Source of the DNA: UBA4312 sp040266995
Lineage (GTDB): Bacteria; Bacillota_I; Bacilli_A; Erysipelotrichales; Erysipelotrichaceae
Assembly (NCBI GenBank): GCA_040266995.1
Contig: JAWRHV010000030.1
Coordinates: forward strand, 1-64,000
Length of the DNA: 64,000 nt
Reading direction: 5' to 3'
Numbering within the stretch: the stretch's first letter is position 1; each line of letters opens with the position of its first letter. This document shows positions 43,063-52,142 of this stretch, piece by piece. A program made the position numbers and the translations under genes. A model generated the notes under the pieces. It saw nothing but the letters and a program-made list of their open reading frames with translations. It was not told where the DNA came from and did not search any database.

Positions 43063-44540
43063 AAAATTCAATAATAATTCAGTCGGTAGATACGGTAGCC
43101 GTAGCATTACAAGACTTGGGCAAAGGAACTATCTGTACGTTGAATAAAAAAGATATTTGTTTAGTAGACGATATACCACAAGGTCACAAGTTTTCGATAA
43201 CAGACATCCCGAAAGATCATCCGGTTATCAAGTATGGGAATTCAATCGGTTATGCAACAAAAGACATAAAAAAAGGACAGTGGGTGCACACTCATAATAT
43301 AAGAACTGGATTGAATGATGTATTGACGTATACATATAAGCCTATGCTGAAGGATTTGATATCGAAAGAAAGGAAACAATTCTTAGGATTTCGTAGAAAA
43401 AACGGAAAGATTGGGGTTCGTAATGAAATCTGGATCATTCCTACCGTAGGGTGTATGAATAGTGTGGCAAAAGAAATCGAAAAACAATCACAAATTTTTT
43501 TGAATAAAAAGATTGATGCCATTTGTGCATATTGCCATCCATATGGATGTTCTCAAATGGGAGAAGATCAGGAGTACACAAGAAAAATATTGACAAACCT
43601 GATTCAACATCCAAATGCAGGAGGAGTACTGGTTCTGGGGCTTGGATGTGAGAATTCCAATGTGGCAGTTTTAAAAACTTATTTATCGAATTATGATTCA
43701 GAACGCATTCGTTTCCTGGAGGCACAGTCAATAGAAAACGAAGTTGACACATCATTAGAAATAATCAAAGAACTTGCGAATATAATGCAAAAAGATGTCC
43801 GAAAACCTATCTATAGTGATGAATTGATTATTGGGCTAAAGTGTGGAGGCTCGGATGGGTTATCGGGAATTACCGCAAATCCGACGGTTGGTATTTTCTC
43901 AGATTATTTGATTTCGCAAGGAGGAACTACAGTTTTAACTGAAGTTCCAGAGATGTTTGGAGCAGAAAGCATCTTAATGAACAGATGTATTAACGAGGAA
44001 GTATTTAATCAAACCGTTTTAATGATTAATCAATTCAAAGAATATTATAAAAAACACAATTTGGTAATTTATGAAAATCCATCACCGGGAAACAAAAAAG
44101 GCGGAATATCAACGCTTGAAGATAAATCATTAGGTTGTATCCAAAAAGCTGGAAAGGCAAATGTTGTTGATGTATTGAAATATGGAGAATCTGTTACAAA
44201 GAAAGGATTGAATTTGCTGAGTGCACCAGGTAACGATTTAGTGGCATCGACAGCATTGGCTGCCAGTGGCTGTCAGATTATTCTATTCACAACTGGAAGA
44301 GGGACTCCTTTTGGAGGACCTGTTCCAACTATTAAAATTTCTAGTAATTTATCTTTGTCAGCAAATAAGAAAAAATGGATAGATTTTGATTGTGGAAAGT
44401 TGGTAAAAAACGCTAGCCTGGATTATTTAGGTCAGCAGCTATTTGAATTCGTTCAAAAAGTCTCCTCTGGAGAAAAAGTGAAAAGTGAGATAGCAGGCTA
44501 CCATGATATGGCAATTTTTAAACAAGGAGTAACACTCTGA
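43059..44540 (+). CDS. uxaA: Altronate dehydratase
   Basis: This 493-residue protein matches UxaA from end to end. The N-terminal SAF-like domain has NTVAVAL-like DTVAVALQDLGKG, GHKFSITDIPKD and IKYGNSIGYA. GVRNEIWIIPTVGCMNS follows at about 114-130, then YGCSQMGED and the KCGGSDGLSGITANP core. The C-terminal sections are YENPSPGNKKGGISTLEDKS and FTTGRGTPFGG. UxaA dehydrates D-altronate to 2-keto-3-deoxygluconate. It overlaps IolB by 4 bp (ATGA) and is followed at 3 bp by uxaB. Confidence 0.95.
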   Translation: MKNSIIIQSVDTVAVALQDLGKGTICTLNKKDICLVDDIPQGHKFSITDIPKDHPVIKYGNSIGYATKDIKKGQWVHTHNIRTGLNDVLTYTYKPMLKDLISKERKQFLGFRRKNGKIGVRNEIWIIPTVGCMNSVAKEIEKQSQIFLNKKIDAICAYCHPYGCSQMGEDQEYTRKILTNLIQHPNAGGVLVLGLGCENSNVAVLKTYLSNYDSERIRFLEAQSIENEVDTSLEIIKELANIMQKDVRKPIYSDELIIGLKCGGSDGLSGITANPTVGIFSDYLISQGGTTVLTEVPEMFGAESILMNRCINEEVFNQTVLMINQFKEYYKKHNLVIYENPSPGNKKGGISTLEDKSLGCIQKAGKANVVDVLKYGESVTKKGLNLLSAPGNDLVASTALAASGCQIILFTTGRGTPFGGPVPTIKISSNLSLSANKKKWIDFDCGKLVKNASLDYLGQQLFEFVQKVSSGEKVKSEIAGYHDMAIFKQGVTL

Positions 44541-44543
44541 TTT

Positions 44544-46049
44544 ATGAAACAATTGAATTATAAAACATTAAAAGAAACCGGATATAATGGATTCTTGTTA
44601 AAAGAGGCACCGGAACGCATAATGCAAATTGGGGAAGGAAACTTTTTGCGAGCTTTTGTGGACTATTTTATCGATCAAATGAACGAAAAAGCAGAATTTA
44701 ATACGAAGATTGTAGTAGTTCAGCCGATTCCAAAACAGTTCGGTGAAATTGATGTAAAACAAGCTATTAACGACCAGGAAGGGCTATATAATCTGTATTT
44801 GCGTGGCTATCACAATCATCAGACAGTTATTTACAATCGGGTTATATCATGTATTTCACGTTGTTTAAATATATACGATGATTTTGAAGATGTCATGCGA
44901 TGTGCTTTAAATCCTGATTTACGTTTTATCATATCAAACACGACGGAAGCGGGGATTGTTTTCAATAATGAATGCAAGATTACTGATCAGCCAGCTACAA
45001 CGTTTCCCGCAAAACTAACACAATTTCTTTATAGAAGGTATAAACAATATGGTTCGATTCCAGGTAAAGGATTTATTATCCTTGCGTGTGAATTAAGTGA
45101 CGATAACGGGAAAGTCCTAAAAGAATATGTATTGAGATATGCATCTTTATGGAAGTTGGAAAATAGCTTTATTCAATGGATAAAAAAGGAGAACACATTT
45201 TGTTCTACTTTGGTTGATCGGATTGTTACAGGCTATCCAGTAGAAGAAGCTATCAAAATCAATGAGCAAAACGGATATGAAGACCGTCTAATAGATATGG
45301 GAGAGATTTTTGCGTCCTGGGTTATCGAAGGACCTCAGTCATTGCAAAAAGAGCTCCCTTTCGAAAAAGCAAATTTGCCAGTTCTCATATGCGAGGATCA
45401 TAAACCTTATAAGGAAAGAAAAGTACGAATACTAAACGGATCACATACTTCATTTGTCCTTGGAGCTTATTTAGCTGGAAAATCCACTGTACGTGATTGT
45501 ATGGATGACAAGATTATTTCAGGTTTTATAACAAAAATAATATTTAAAGAGATTATCCCAACTTTGTCACTGGAGGAAGATGAATGCAGATCTTTCGCAA
45601 ATTCTGTAATCGAACGTTTTAAAAATCCATTTATTGAGCATAAATTATTAAATATATCTTTAAATTCTACTTCTAAATGGAAGACTCGCGTATTACCATC
45701 TTTAATCAAATATATAGACTCTTTTGCTCGATTGCCTCAATGCATAACAGCTAGTTTCGCATTCTATATTCAATTTTACAGAGGATCGATAGTAAAGAAT
45801 AATAGATTATTGGCACAAAGAAAAGATGGACAGTCCTATATGATTGTAGATGATTTAGAAGTTTTGATGTTTTTTCAAGAATATACAAATAGACCAATTA
45901 ATGAATTAGTTCATGCTGTGTGTTCTCAAACAGATTTTTGGGATATGAATTTAAGCGAAATACCGGATTTCGAATCTGAAGTAATCCAAATGTTAGAAAT
46001 GATTGAAAGTAGAGGAGCCTATGCTCTAATGGAGCTATGTCTTAGATAG
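44544..46049 (+). CDS. uxaB: Tagaturonate reductase
   Basis: This 501-residue member of the mannitol dehydrogenase family matches UxaB: ERIMQIGEGNFLRAFVDYFI (25-44), ISNTTEAGI, FCSTLVDRIVTGYP, DHKPYKERKVRILNGSHTS and the C-terminal half RFKNPFIEHKLL. It reduces D-tagaturonate to D-altronate with NADH, the step before UxaA. The isomerase UxaC that would supply tagaturonate from galacturonate is not in this window. Confidence 0.94.
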   Translation: MKQLNYKTLKETGYNGFLLKEAPERIMQIGEGNFLRAFVDYFIDQMNEKAEFNTKIVVVQPIPKQFGEIDVKQAINDQEGLYNLYLRGYHNHQTVIYNRVISCISRCLNIYDDFEDVMRCALNPDLRFIISNTTEAGIVFNNECKITDQPATTFPAKLTQFLYRRYKQYGSIPGKGFIILACELSDDNGKVLKEYVLRYASLWKLENSFIQWIKKENTFCSTLVDRIVTGYPVEEAIKINEQNGYEDRLIDMGEIFASWVIEGPQSLQKELPFEKANLPVLICEDHKPYKERKVRILNGSHTSFVLGAYLAGKSTVRDCMDDKIISGFITKIIFKEIIPTLSLEEDECRSFANSVIERFKNPFIEHKLLNISLNSTSKWKTRVLPSLIKYIDSFARLPQCITASFAFYIQFYRGSIVKNNRLLAQRKDGQSYMIVDDLEVLMFFQEYTNRPINELVHAVCSQTDFWDMNLSEIPDFESEVIQMLEMIESRGAYALMELCLR

Positions 46050-46057
46050 GAGAATAA

Positions 46058-46696
46058 ATGAACCAGATTATAAAAAGAATTGAAAAGTTGGGAATTCTCC
46101 CAGTAATAGTCATGGAAAGCGCTGAAGACGCTTCATGGTTAGGAGAAACACTGTGCAAAGTTGGACTTACATGTGCAGAAGTGACATTTCGTACAAAAGC
46201 AGCTGAAAAAGTCATTAAAGAATTATCTGGCCGATTTCCAAAAATGATAGTCGGAGCCGGAACCGTATTGTCTACTGAACAAGTAGAAAAAGCAATTAAT
46301 GCTGGTGCACAGTTTATAGTCAGTCCTGGCTTTGATGAAAATATTGTCAAATATTGTTTGGATCGTAAAATCACTGTTGTTCCTGGAGTGTGTACACCAA
46401 GCGATATACAAAAAGCTTATTCCTACGGTTTAAATGTGATTAAATTTTTCCCGGCAGAAATAACAGGTGGGTTACCGGCTATCAAAGCGCTGGCTGCTCC
46501 TTATCCTATGATGCGGTTTATTCCGACTGGGGGAATTACATTAGAGGATATGCATAAATACTTGGAAGACAAAAGAGTTTTAGCTGTTGGTGGTAGTTTT
46601 ATGGTAAAACCATCTCTAATAGTAAACCGCGATGTTAAAACTATTGAATCACTCACAAAAGAGTCTTTGAAAATAGTACATGAGGCAAGACAATGA
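46058..46696 (+). CDS. eda: KDPG/KHG aldolase
   Basis: This 212-residue TIM-barrel class I aldolase has E41 and R45 in AEVTFRT, GAGTVLS (67-73) and the Schiff-base K129 in VIKFFPAE. GGITLED follows. It splits 2-keto-3-deoxy-6-phosphogluconate to pyruvate and glyceraldehyde 3-phosphate. It overlaps kdgK by 4 bp. A second aldolase of this family occurs at 56797-57426. Confidence 0.93.
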   Translation: MNQIIKRIEKLGILPVIVMESAEDASWLGETLCKVGLTCAEVTFRTKAAEKVIKELSGRFPKMIVGAGTVLSTEQVEKAINAGAQFIVSPGFDENIVKYCLDRKITVVPGVCTPSDIQKAYSYGLNVIKFFPAEITGGLPAIKALAAPYPMMRFIPTGGITLEDMHKYLEDKRVLAVGGSFMVKPSLIVNRDVKTIESLTKESLKIVHEARQ

Positions 46697-47718
46697 AATC
46701 ACGAATTGTAACATTTGGAGAGATTATGCTTCGCTTATCTCCAAAAGGTTATTTACGGTTTTGTCAAGCCGACACATTTGATGCTTGTTTCGGTGGGGGA
46801 GAAGCAAATGTTGCGGTATCATTGGCAAATTATGGGTTTGAAAGTTGCTTTGTCACACGTTTACCAGAGAATGCGATTGGACAGTCTGCGATTAATGAAT
46901 TGCGACGATATGGTGTGAATACAGGTTACATAGTTCATGGAGGAGATAGAATCGGCATCTATTACCTAGAAAAAGGAGCTTCACAAAGGCCTGGTAAAGT
47001 TATTTACGACCGAGCATTTTCAGCAATTAGTACTGCATCGAGAAATGATTTTCCTTGGGAAGAAATTTTTAAGGACTGCGACTGGTTTCACATAACAGGA
47101 ATCACGCCGGCTTTGAGTGATACAGCTGCTGATTTGGTTGTAGAAGCCTGTAAAAAAGCAAAGGAATTAGGAGTAAAGGTATCATGTGACCTGAATTATA
47201 GAAATTCTCTTTGGCCTAAGAATAAAGCACAAATTACAATGACAGAAATATGCAGATCTGTTGATATTTGTATTGCTAATGAGCAAGATATATCCGATGT
47301 ATTTGATATGCATGCAAAAGAGAGTAATGTCCTTACAGGAAAAATCAACAAATCAGGATATATGGAAGTGGCAGAAAAACTACAAAAAAAATTTGGGTTT
47401 GAAAAGATAGCAATCACTTTAAGAGAGTCCATATCCGCAAGTGATAATAATTGGTCGGCAATGTTATATGATGGAAACAATTACTACTTTTCTAAAAAGT
47501 ATGCAGTCCACGTAGTGGATCGTGTCGGTGGAGGAGATAGTTTTGCTGGTGGATTGATTGCTTCAATACTTTTTGGTTACGATCCGAAAGAAGCAATTGA
47601 ATTTGCAACAGCTGCTAGTTGTTTAAAGCACTCAATTGAAGGCGATTTCAACCTTGTCAGTAAAGAAGAAGTGGATAAATTAGCTAATGGGGATATGTCT
47701 GGAAGAATACAAAGGTAA
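46693..47718 (+). CDS. kdgK: 2-keto-3-deoxygluconate kinase
   Basis: This 341-residue PfkB kinase has the KdgK-type start VTFGEIMLRLSPKGYLRFCQ (6-25), GGGEANVAVSLANYG and IYYLEKGASQRPGKVIYDR. The C-terminal GGGDSFAGGLIASI carries the catalytic Asp. It phosphorylates KDG for Eda. It shares ATGA with the eda stop and closes the uronate operon; a 279-bp gap follows. Confidence 0.92.
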   Translation: MKSRIVTFGEIMLRLSPKGYLRFCQADTFDACFGGGEANVAVSLANYGFESCFVTRLPENAIGQSAINELRRYGVNTGYIVHGGDRIGIYYLEKGASQRPGKVIYDRAFSAISTASRNDFPWEEIFKDCDWFHITGITPALSDTAADLVVEACKKAKELGVKVSCDLNYRNSLWPKNKAQITMTEICRSVDICIANEQDISDVFDMHAKESNVLTGKINKSGYMEVAEKLQKKFGFEKIAITLRESISASDNNWSAMLYDGNNYYFSKKYAVHVVDRVGGGDSFAGGLIASILFGYDPKEAIEFATAASCLKHSIEGDFNLVSKEEVDKLANGDMSGRIQR

Positions 47719-47997
47719 AATGTAAAATCGTTATAATTAGCATGTGTGTCATTTGTTAAAAGTATGTGTTCATCATTCTATTAAATGTCATAATCAAAAA
47801 TTTTATTGTTTACATAACAGAAGTTATTTTGGGTATATTAATGGAGCTTTTGGGTGTGATTTAGGCTTTTATTTTTATAAATTTTAATTATAAAGAAGTA
47901 TATTAATTGAAATCTAAAAGTATTTAGTGTCAGTAAGATAATTATTATTTAGATCTTTGTTTGTTGCGCAGAGGTACGTTAGAAGGAGGATAGAAAG
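47719..47997 (+). promoter_or_regulatory. Intergenic region with likely promoter of the ABC operon
   Basis: This very AT-rich gap of 279 bp has no ORF. A TTTACA (47809) and TATATT (47834) pair has a 19-bp spacer and is a weak promoter candidate. No hairpin terminator after kdgK was found, so read-through from the uronate operon is possible. Confidence 0.3.
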
Positions 47998-49116
47998 TTG
48001 AGCACAAATATTAAGATTTCTCATGCAAAGAAAGCATATGGGGAGAATGTGGTCATACCAGACTTGTCAGTGGAAATAAAGGAGGGAGAATTATTTACAT
48101 TATTAGGACCATCCGGTTGTGGAAAAACAACTTTATTGCGAATGATTGCGGGATTCAACAGTATTGAAGGAGGGGACTTTTATTTTGAAAATACGAGAAT
48201 CAACGATATGAATCCTGGGAAACGTAACATTGGGATGGTATTTCAAAATTATGCTATTTTTCCGAATATGACAGTTCGCCGGAATATAGAATTTGGATTA
48301 AGAAATAGGAAAATACCGAAAGATCAGATTGCAAAAAAAACGGATCACTTTTTGCGCCTGGTACAAATTGAATCATATGCAGATCGAATGCCGGATCGTC
48401 TTTCCGGTGGACAACAGCAGCGAGTCGCCTTAGCCAGAGCATTGATAATTGAGCCAGAAGTTTTATTGATGGATGAGCCTCTTTCAAACTTAGATGCAAA
48501 ACTTCGTGTGGAAATGCGCACAATAATAAAGAATATACAAAGAACTGTAGGCATAACGACTGTTTATGTGACCCATGACCAGGAGGAAGCTATGGCGATT
48601 AGTGATCGTATTGCCGTTATGCGGGATGGAGTTATACAACATATTGGGTCTCCTAAGAGCATTTATCAAAGACCGGCAAATATCTTTGTTGCAGGCTTTA
48701 TCGGAAGAAGTAATCTCATGGACGGACGATTGGAGATGGAGAATGGAGATTCAGTTTTGTATCTAGGCAAATACCACACAGTCATTAATTCAATTTTACC
48801 AGAGAACAAAAAGCCACAAAACGTAATATGTTCGATTCGACCGGAAGAGATGATCATAACGAATGAAGGTAGCGAGAATGTTTTAAAAGGAATTGTCAAG
48901 GATGCTATGTTTCTTGGTTTGAATACACATTATTTTGTTACATTAGATGAAGGTATTGATGTTGAGATAATACAAGAATCCGAATTAACAGTAACACGAG
49001 AAATTGGTAGTTCTGTCAAAATGGTTATCAATACGAAAAAGGTAAATCTTTTTAGTGAAGACGGTACTAAAAACCTTTTAACCGGAGTCCAAAACGACCT
49101 TGAATCAGGAGATTAA
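47998..49116 (+). CDS. ABC importer ATP-binding protein (FbpC/AfuC/PotA-like)
   Basis: This 372-residue protein starts at a TTG preceded by GAAGGAGGATAG. Walker A is GPSGCGKTT (37-45), the signature is LSGGQQQR, and Walker B is LLMDEPLSNLDA. The His switch lies in VYVTHDQEEA. A C-terminal TOBE-type regulatory domain occupies about 240-370. The following genes encode a double-length permease and a binding lipoprotein. Class members import ferric iron, polyamines, phosphonates or hexose phosphates. Confidence 0.92.
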   Translation: MSTNIKISHAKKAYGENVVIPDLSVEIKEGELFTLLGPSGCGKTTLLRMIAGFNSIEGGDFYFENTRINDMNPGKRNIGMVFQNYAIFPNMTVRRNIEFGLRNRKIPKDQIAKKTDHFLRLVQIESYADRMPDRLSGGQQQRVALARALIIEPEVLLMDEPLSNLDAKLRVEMRTIIKNIQRTVGITTVYVTHDQEEAMAISDRIAVMRDGVIQHIGSPKSIYQRPANIFVAGFIGRSNLMDGRLEMENGDSVLYLGKYHTVINSILPENKKPQNVICSIRPEEMIITNEGSENVLKGIVKDAMFLGLNTHYFVTLDEGIDVEIIQESELTVTREIGSSVKMVINTKKVNLFSEDGTKNLLTGVQNDLESGD

Positions 49117-49117
49117 T

Positions 49118-50776
49118 ATGAATAATAAGAAAGCTTTTGATGTTTGGACAATTATAAAAATAGGCATGTTGGTACTCTTTGGTATTATGCTGATTTATCC
49201 GTTAGGGGGGATTTTAAAACAAGCTTTTATCTCATCTCAAGGTAATGGAATTACCCTTGATCACTTTAAAAGATTTTTTCATGGTTCTTATTATGTTTCA
49301 ACTATAACGAACAGTTTAAAGGTTACTTTGGCTGTGACCCTGTTTTCTACTCTAATCGCTCTTCCTCTATCCTATTTCTATTCATTTTATAAACTTAAGG
49401 GATCTAGATTTTTGTTTGTAGCTAGTTTGATGGCTTGTATGTCAGCACCGTTTATCGGTGCTTATGCATGGATTATGCTATTAGGCCGAAATGGTGTTAT
49501 TACGCAGTTTATAAAAAATGCGCTTGGACTGACCATACCGAATATTTATGGCTTTATCGGAATTCTGATTGTACAGAGTTTAAAATTTTTTCCACTTATA
49601 TTTATTTATATGAATGGTGCGTTTCGAAACATAGATAATACATTGATGGAGGCAAGCGAAAATTTAGGGTGCAGCGGGTTTCGACGGTTTATAAAAATTA
49701 TAATGAACTTATCCATGCCAACATTACTAGCCGGAATCCTTATGGTATTTATGCGCGCTTTTGCCGATTTTGGGACACCTATGATGATTGGAGAGGGGTA
49801 TCGAACGTTCCCAGTTGAAATCTATACACAGTATGTTGGAGAAGTAGGACAAAACCATAATTTTGCTGCAGCAATTTCAACAATAGCGATTCTTATAACT
49901 GCTGCTATCTTCATGTTGCAAAAGTGGGCGACAAGCCGATACAAATTCACTATTAATGCCATGCATCCTATTCAAAAGAAAAAACCAAAAGGAATTCTTG
50001 GTGTCTTGATGTATATCTATAGCTATATATTGGTATCCATTGCGATTCTTCCTAATATTTACGTTTGCTATCTCGCATTCAGAAATTCAGCGGGACCTAT
50101 GTTTAAGGAAGGATATTCTTTAAATAACTTTCGAATTGCCATTGACAAGTTTCTTTTTCGATCAATAAAGAATACTCTTTGGCAAGGTGGACTGGCATTG
50201 GCAATCATTATTGTGATTTCAATATTAATTGCTTATTTGGTGGTTAGAAGAAAATCAATCGTTAGTAATTTAATCGATACATTGTCAATGCTCCCTTATA
50301 TTATGCCCGGCTCTGTTATAGGTATTGCATTGATTGTTGCTTTTGGAGCAAAGCCATGGGTATTGACAGGAACAACTACTATTATGGTTATGAATCTGAT
50401 TATACGACGTATGCCATATACTATACGTTCTGCTACAGCACGCTTAATGCAGATTCCGATAAGTGTGGAAGAAGCAGCCATAAGCTTAGGGGCTTCTAAA
50501 TTAAAAACCTTTTTTAAGATTACTGTTCCAATGATGGGAAGCGGCATTTTATCTGGTGCAGTACTGAGCTGGGTTGCCATTGTAACAGAATTATCTGGTG
50601 CCGTTATTTTGTATAACAACAAGACAATCAATCTTACAATGGCAACATATACATCAATTAATAGAGGTAAATACGGACCTGCCTGTGCTTTTGCTTTTGT
50701 TTTGACGGTCACAACAGTAATATCTATGTTTGTTTATTTACGCTTGACGAAATCCGAAGAAGATGTGCAATTATAA
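49118..50776 (+). CDS. ABC importer permease, double-length (FbpB/AfuB-like)
   Basis: This protein of about 552 residues starts at the ATG at 49118 (GGAGA upstream). Two homologous permease halves, each with about six membrane spans, carry EAA-type loops: MEASENLGCSGFRRFIKIIM in the first half and EEAAISLGASKLKTFFKI in the second. This fused arrangement is usual for iron(III) and hexose-phosphate importers. It lies between the ATPase and solute-binding genes. Confidence 0.92.
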   Translation: MNNKKAFDVWTIIKIGMLVLFGIMLIYPLGGILKQAFISSQGNGITLDHFKRFFHGSYYVSTITNSLKVTLAVTLFSTLIALPLSYFYSFYKLKGSRFLFVASLMACMSAPFIGAYAWIMLLGRNGVITQFIKNALGLTIPNIYGFIGILIVQSLKFFPLIFIYMNGAFRNIDNTLMEASENLGCSGFRRFIKIIMNLSMPTLLAGILMVFMRAFADFGTPMMIGEGYRTFPVEIYTQYVGEVGQNHNFAAAISTIAILITAAIFMLQKWATSRYKFTINAMHPIQKKKPKGILGVLMYIYSYILVSIAILPNIYVCYLAFRNSAGPMFKEGYSLNNFRIAIDKFLFRSIKNTLWQGGLALAIIIVISILIAYLVVRRKSIVSNLIDTLSMLPYIMPGSVIGIALIVAFGAKPWVLTGTTTIMVMNLIIRRMPYTIRSATARLMQIPISVEEAAISLGASKLKTFFKITVPMMGSGILSGAVLSWVAIVTELSGAVILYNNKTINLTMATYTSINRGKYGPACAFAFVLTVTTVISMFVYLRLTKSEEDVQL

Positions 50777-50796
50777 GAAAAACGAAGGAGATAATA

Positions 50797-51837
50797 ATGA
50801 ATAAATACATAAAACGATTTTTAGTTCTAAGCCTAGCGGCATCATTGATTGGTTGTGGTTCGTCATCGGAAAATTCATCTTCGAAAAATGGAGAATTAAG
50901 TGGTGATCTTATTATTTATACAGCTGCTCCAGAAGCAGACAACAATTCAATTTTAGAAGGGTTTGGAGAATTGTATCCAAATATTAACATTGAAATGATT
51001 GAAGGAAACCAAGGAGAGGGAATCGCAAGAATTCAGGCAGAGAGTGGAAATCCGACTATTGATGTATTCTATACGGGCATCAATGATAGCGATGGAGAAA
51101 CATATAAAGACTTATTTGAACCATATAAATCGCCGAAAAATGAAGATTTACAGGAGTCAGCACAATCAAACGGATTTTATAATTATAATATGATTTCCAC
51201 ATGTTGTATTGTGGTTAATAAAGATCTGGCAGATGAATTAGGGGTTGAAATTAAAGGGTATGAAGATTTGACCGATCCTAAACTGAATGGAAAAGTAATC
51301 TTTGCCGATCCTACAAAATCATCATCTGCATGGAATAATATTTGTAACATTTTTGCGGATTACGGATATGACAGCGAAGAGTCATGGGACTTGATCGAGC
51401 GTTTGTTGGCAAACGAAATAGTAATAACAGACTCTTCTTCTGCATGCTTTAATAATGTCCAAAGTGGAGAATATGTTGCAGGCATCACATATGAAGGGGG
51501 TCCAATCGACTTATTGGCCAACGGTGCAGATAACATTGAAATTGTATATCCGGAAGAAGGAACAGGTGGGTTCTTATTTGCGGCAGCCGTAGTTAAAGAT
51601 GCACCTCATATGGATAATGCTAAAGCGTTAGTGGACTGGCTTACCAGCTTTGATGGTCAGCAATCTCAACTTGATAATGGAGCAAGTCAACGTAGAATTG
51701 CTGAAGGATTAGATTTTTCAAACAGTATTGTTCCAGAACTTGATGTAGAATTAGTTTCAAGGGATATGGATTGGTTGATTGAAAATAAAGAGGCGATGCT
51801 CGAAAAATGGACTGAGTTATATACAAAATATAACTAA
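50797..51837 (+). CDS. ABC importer solute-binding lipoprotein (AfuA/FbpA-like)
   Basis: This 346-residue protein has a lipobox SLIGC with C20 as the lipidation site and a Ser-rich linker. The binding domain has LIIYTAAPEADNN (about 43), the family element TIDVFYTG (about 87), and GEYVAGITYEGGPIDLLANG. IVYPEEGTGG lies at about 249-258. The last motif is shared with AfuA-like proteins that bind sugar phosphates, whereas FbpA-like iron binders use tyrosines. Position after a uronate operon suggests a phosphorylated or acidic sugar (inference). Confidence 0.85.
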   Translation: MNKYIKRFLVLSLAASLIGCGSSSENSSSKNGELSGDLIIYTAAPEADNNSILEGFGELYPNINIEMIEGNQGEGIARIQAESGNPTIDVFYTGINDSDGETYKDLFEPYKSPKNEDLQESAQSNGFYNYNMISTCCIVVNKDLADELGVEIKGYEDLTDPKLNGKVIFADPTKSSSAWNNICNIFADYGYDSEESWDLIERLLANEIVITDSSSACFNNVQSGEYVAGITYEGGPIDLLANGADNIEIVYPEEGTGGFLFAAAVVKDAPHMDNAKALVDWLTSFDGQQSQLDNGASQRRIAEGLDFSNSIVPELDVELVSRDMDWLIENKEAMLEKWTELYTKYN

Positions 51838-51926
51838 ACAGCAAAATTAATATAGTTGGAAATTAATTATTATGGCTTATTAAATGGAAAATGTAGTAGT
51901 TTTCTCAATTTTGGACTAGTACTTTT

Positions 51927-51966
51927 AAAGATACCCCTTAACCAAATAATGATTAGGGGTATCTTT
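51927..51966. terminator. Terminator after the ABC operon
   Basis: Perfect 12-bp arms AAAGATACCCCT / AGGGGTATCTTT enclose a 16-nt AT-rich loop. The T tract is short. The rest of 51838-52142 shows no ORF or other clear signal. Confidence 0.7.
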
Positions 51967-52142
51967 CATATTGGAAACAGTTATTATATATAGATCTTGT
52001 TGGAATATAGCCGATAAGGATAAAACGTGAGAGTTTGATATGGCTGGATAGAATCAAAGTTGGTAAATTTTTTACTAGCCAAAGACTTTGTTAGCACCCT
52101 CGTCCATTTTCTAAAGATACTTCATGAATAAAAACTATTTAT

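Noticed and set aside
30783..46696. Complete myo-inositol operon
   Set aside because: Only IolB, IolC and a possible IolJ are present; IolG, IolE, IolD and inositol transporters are not in the window.
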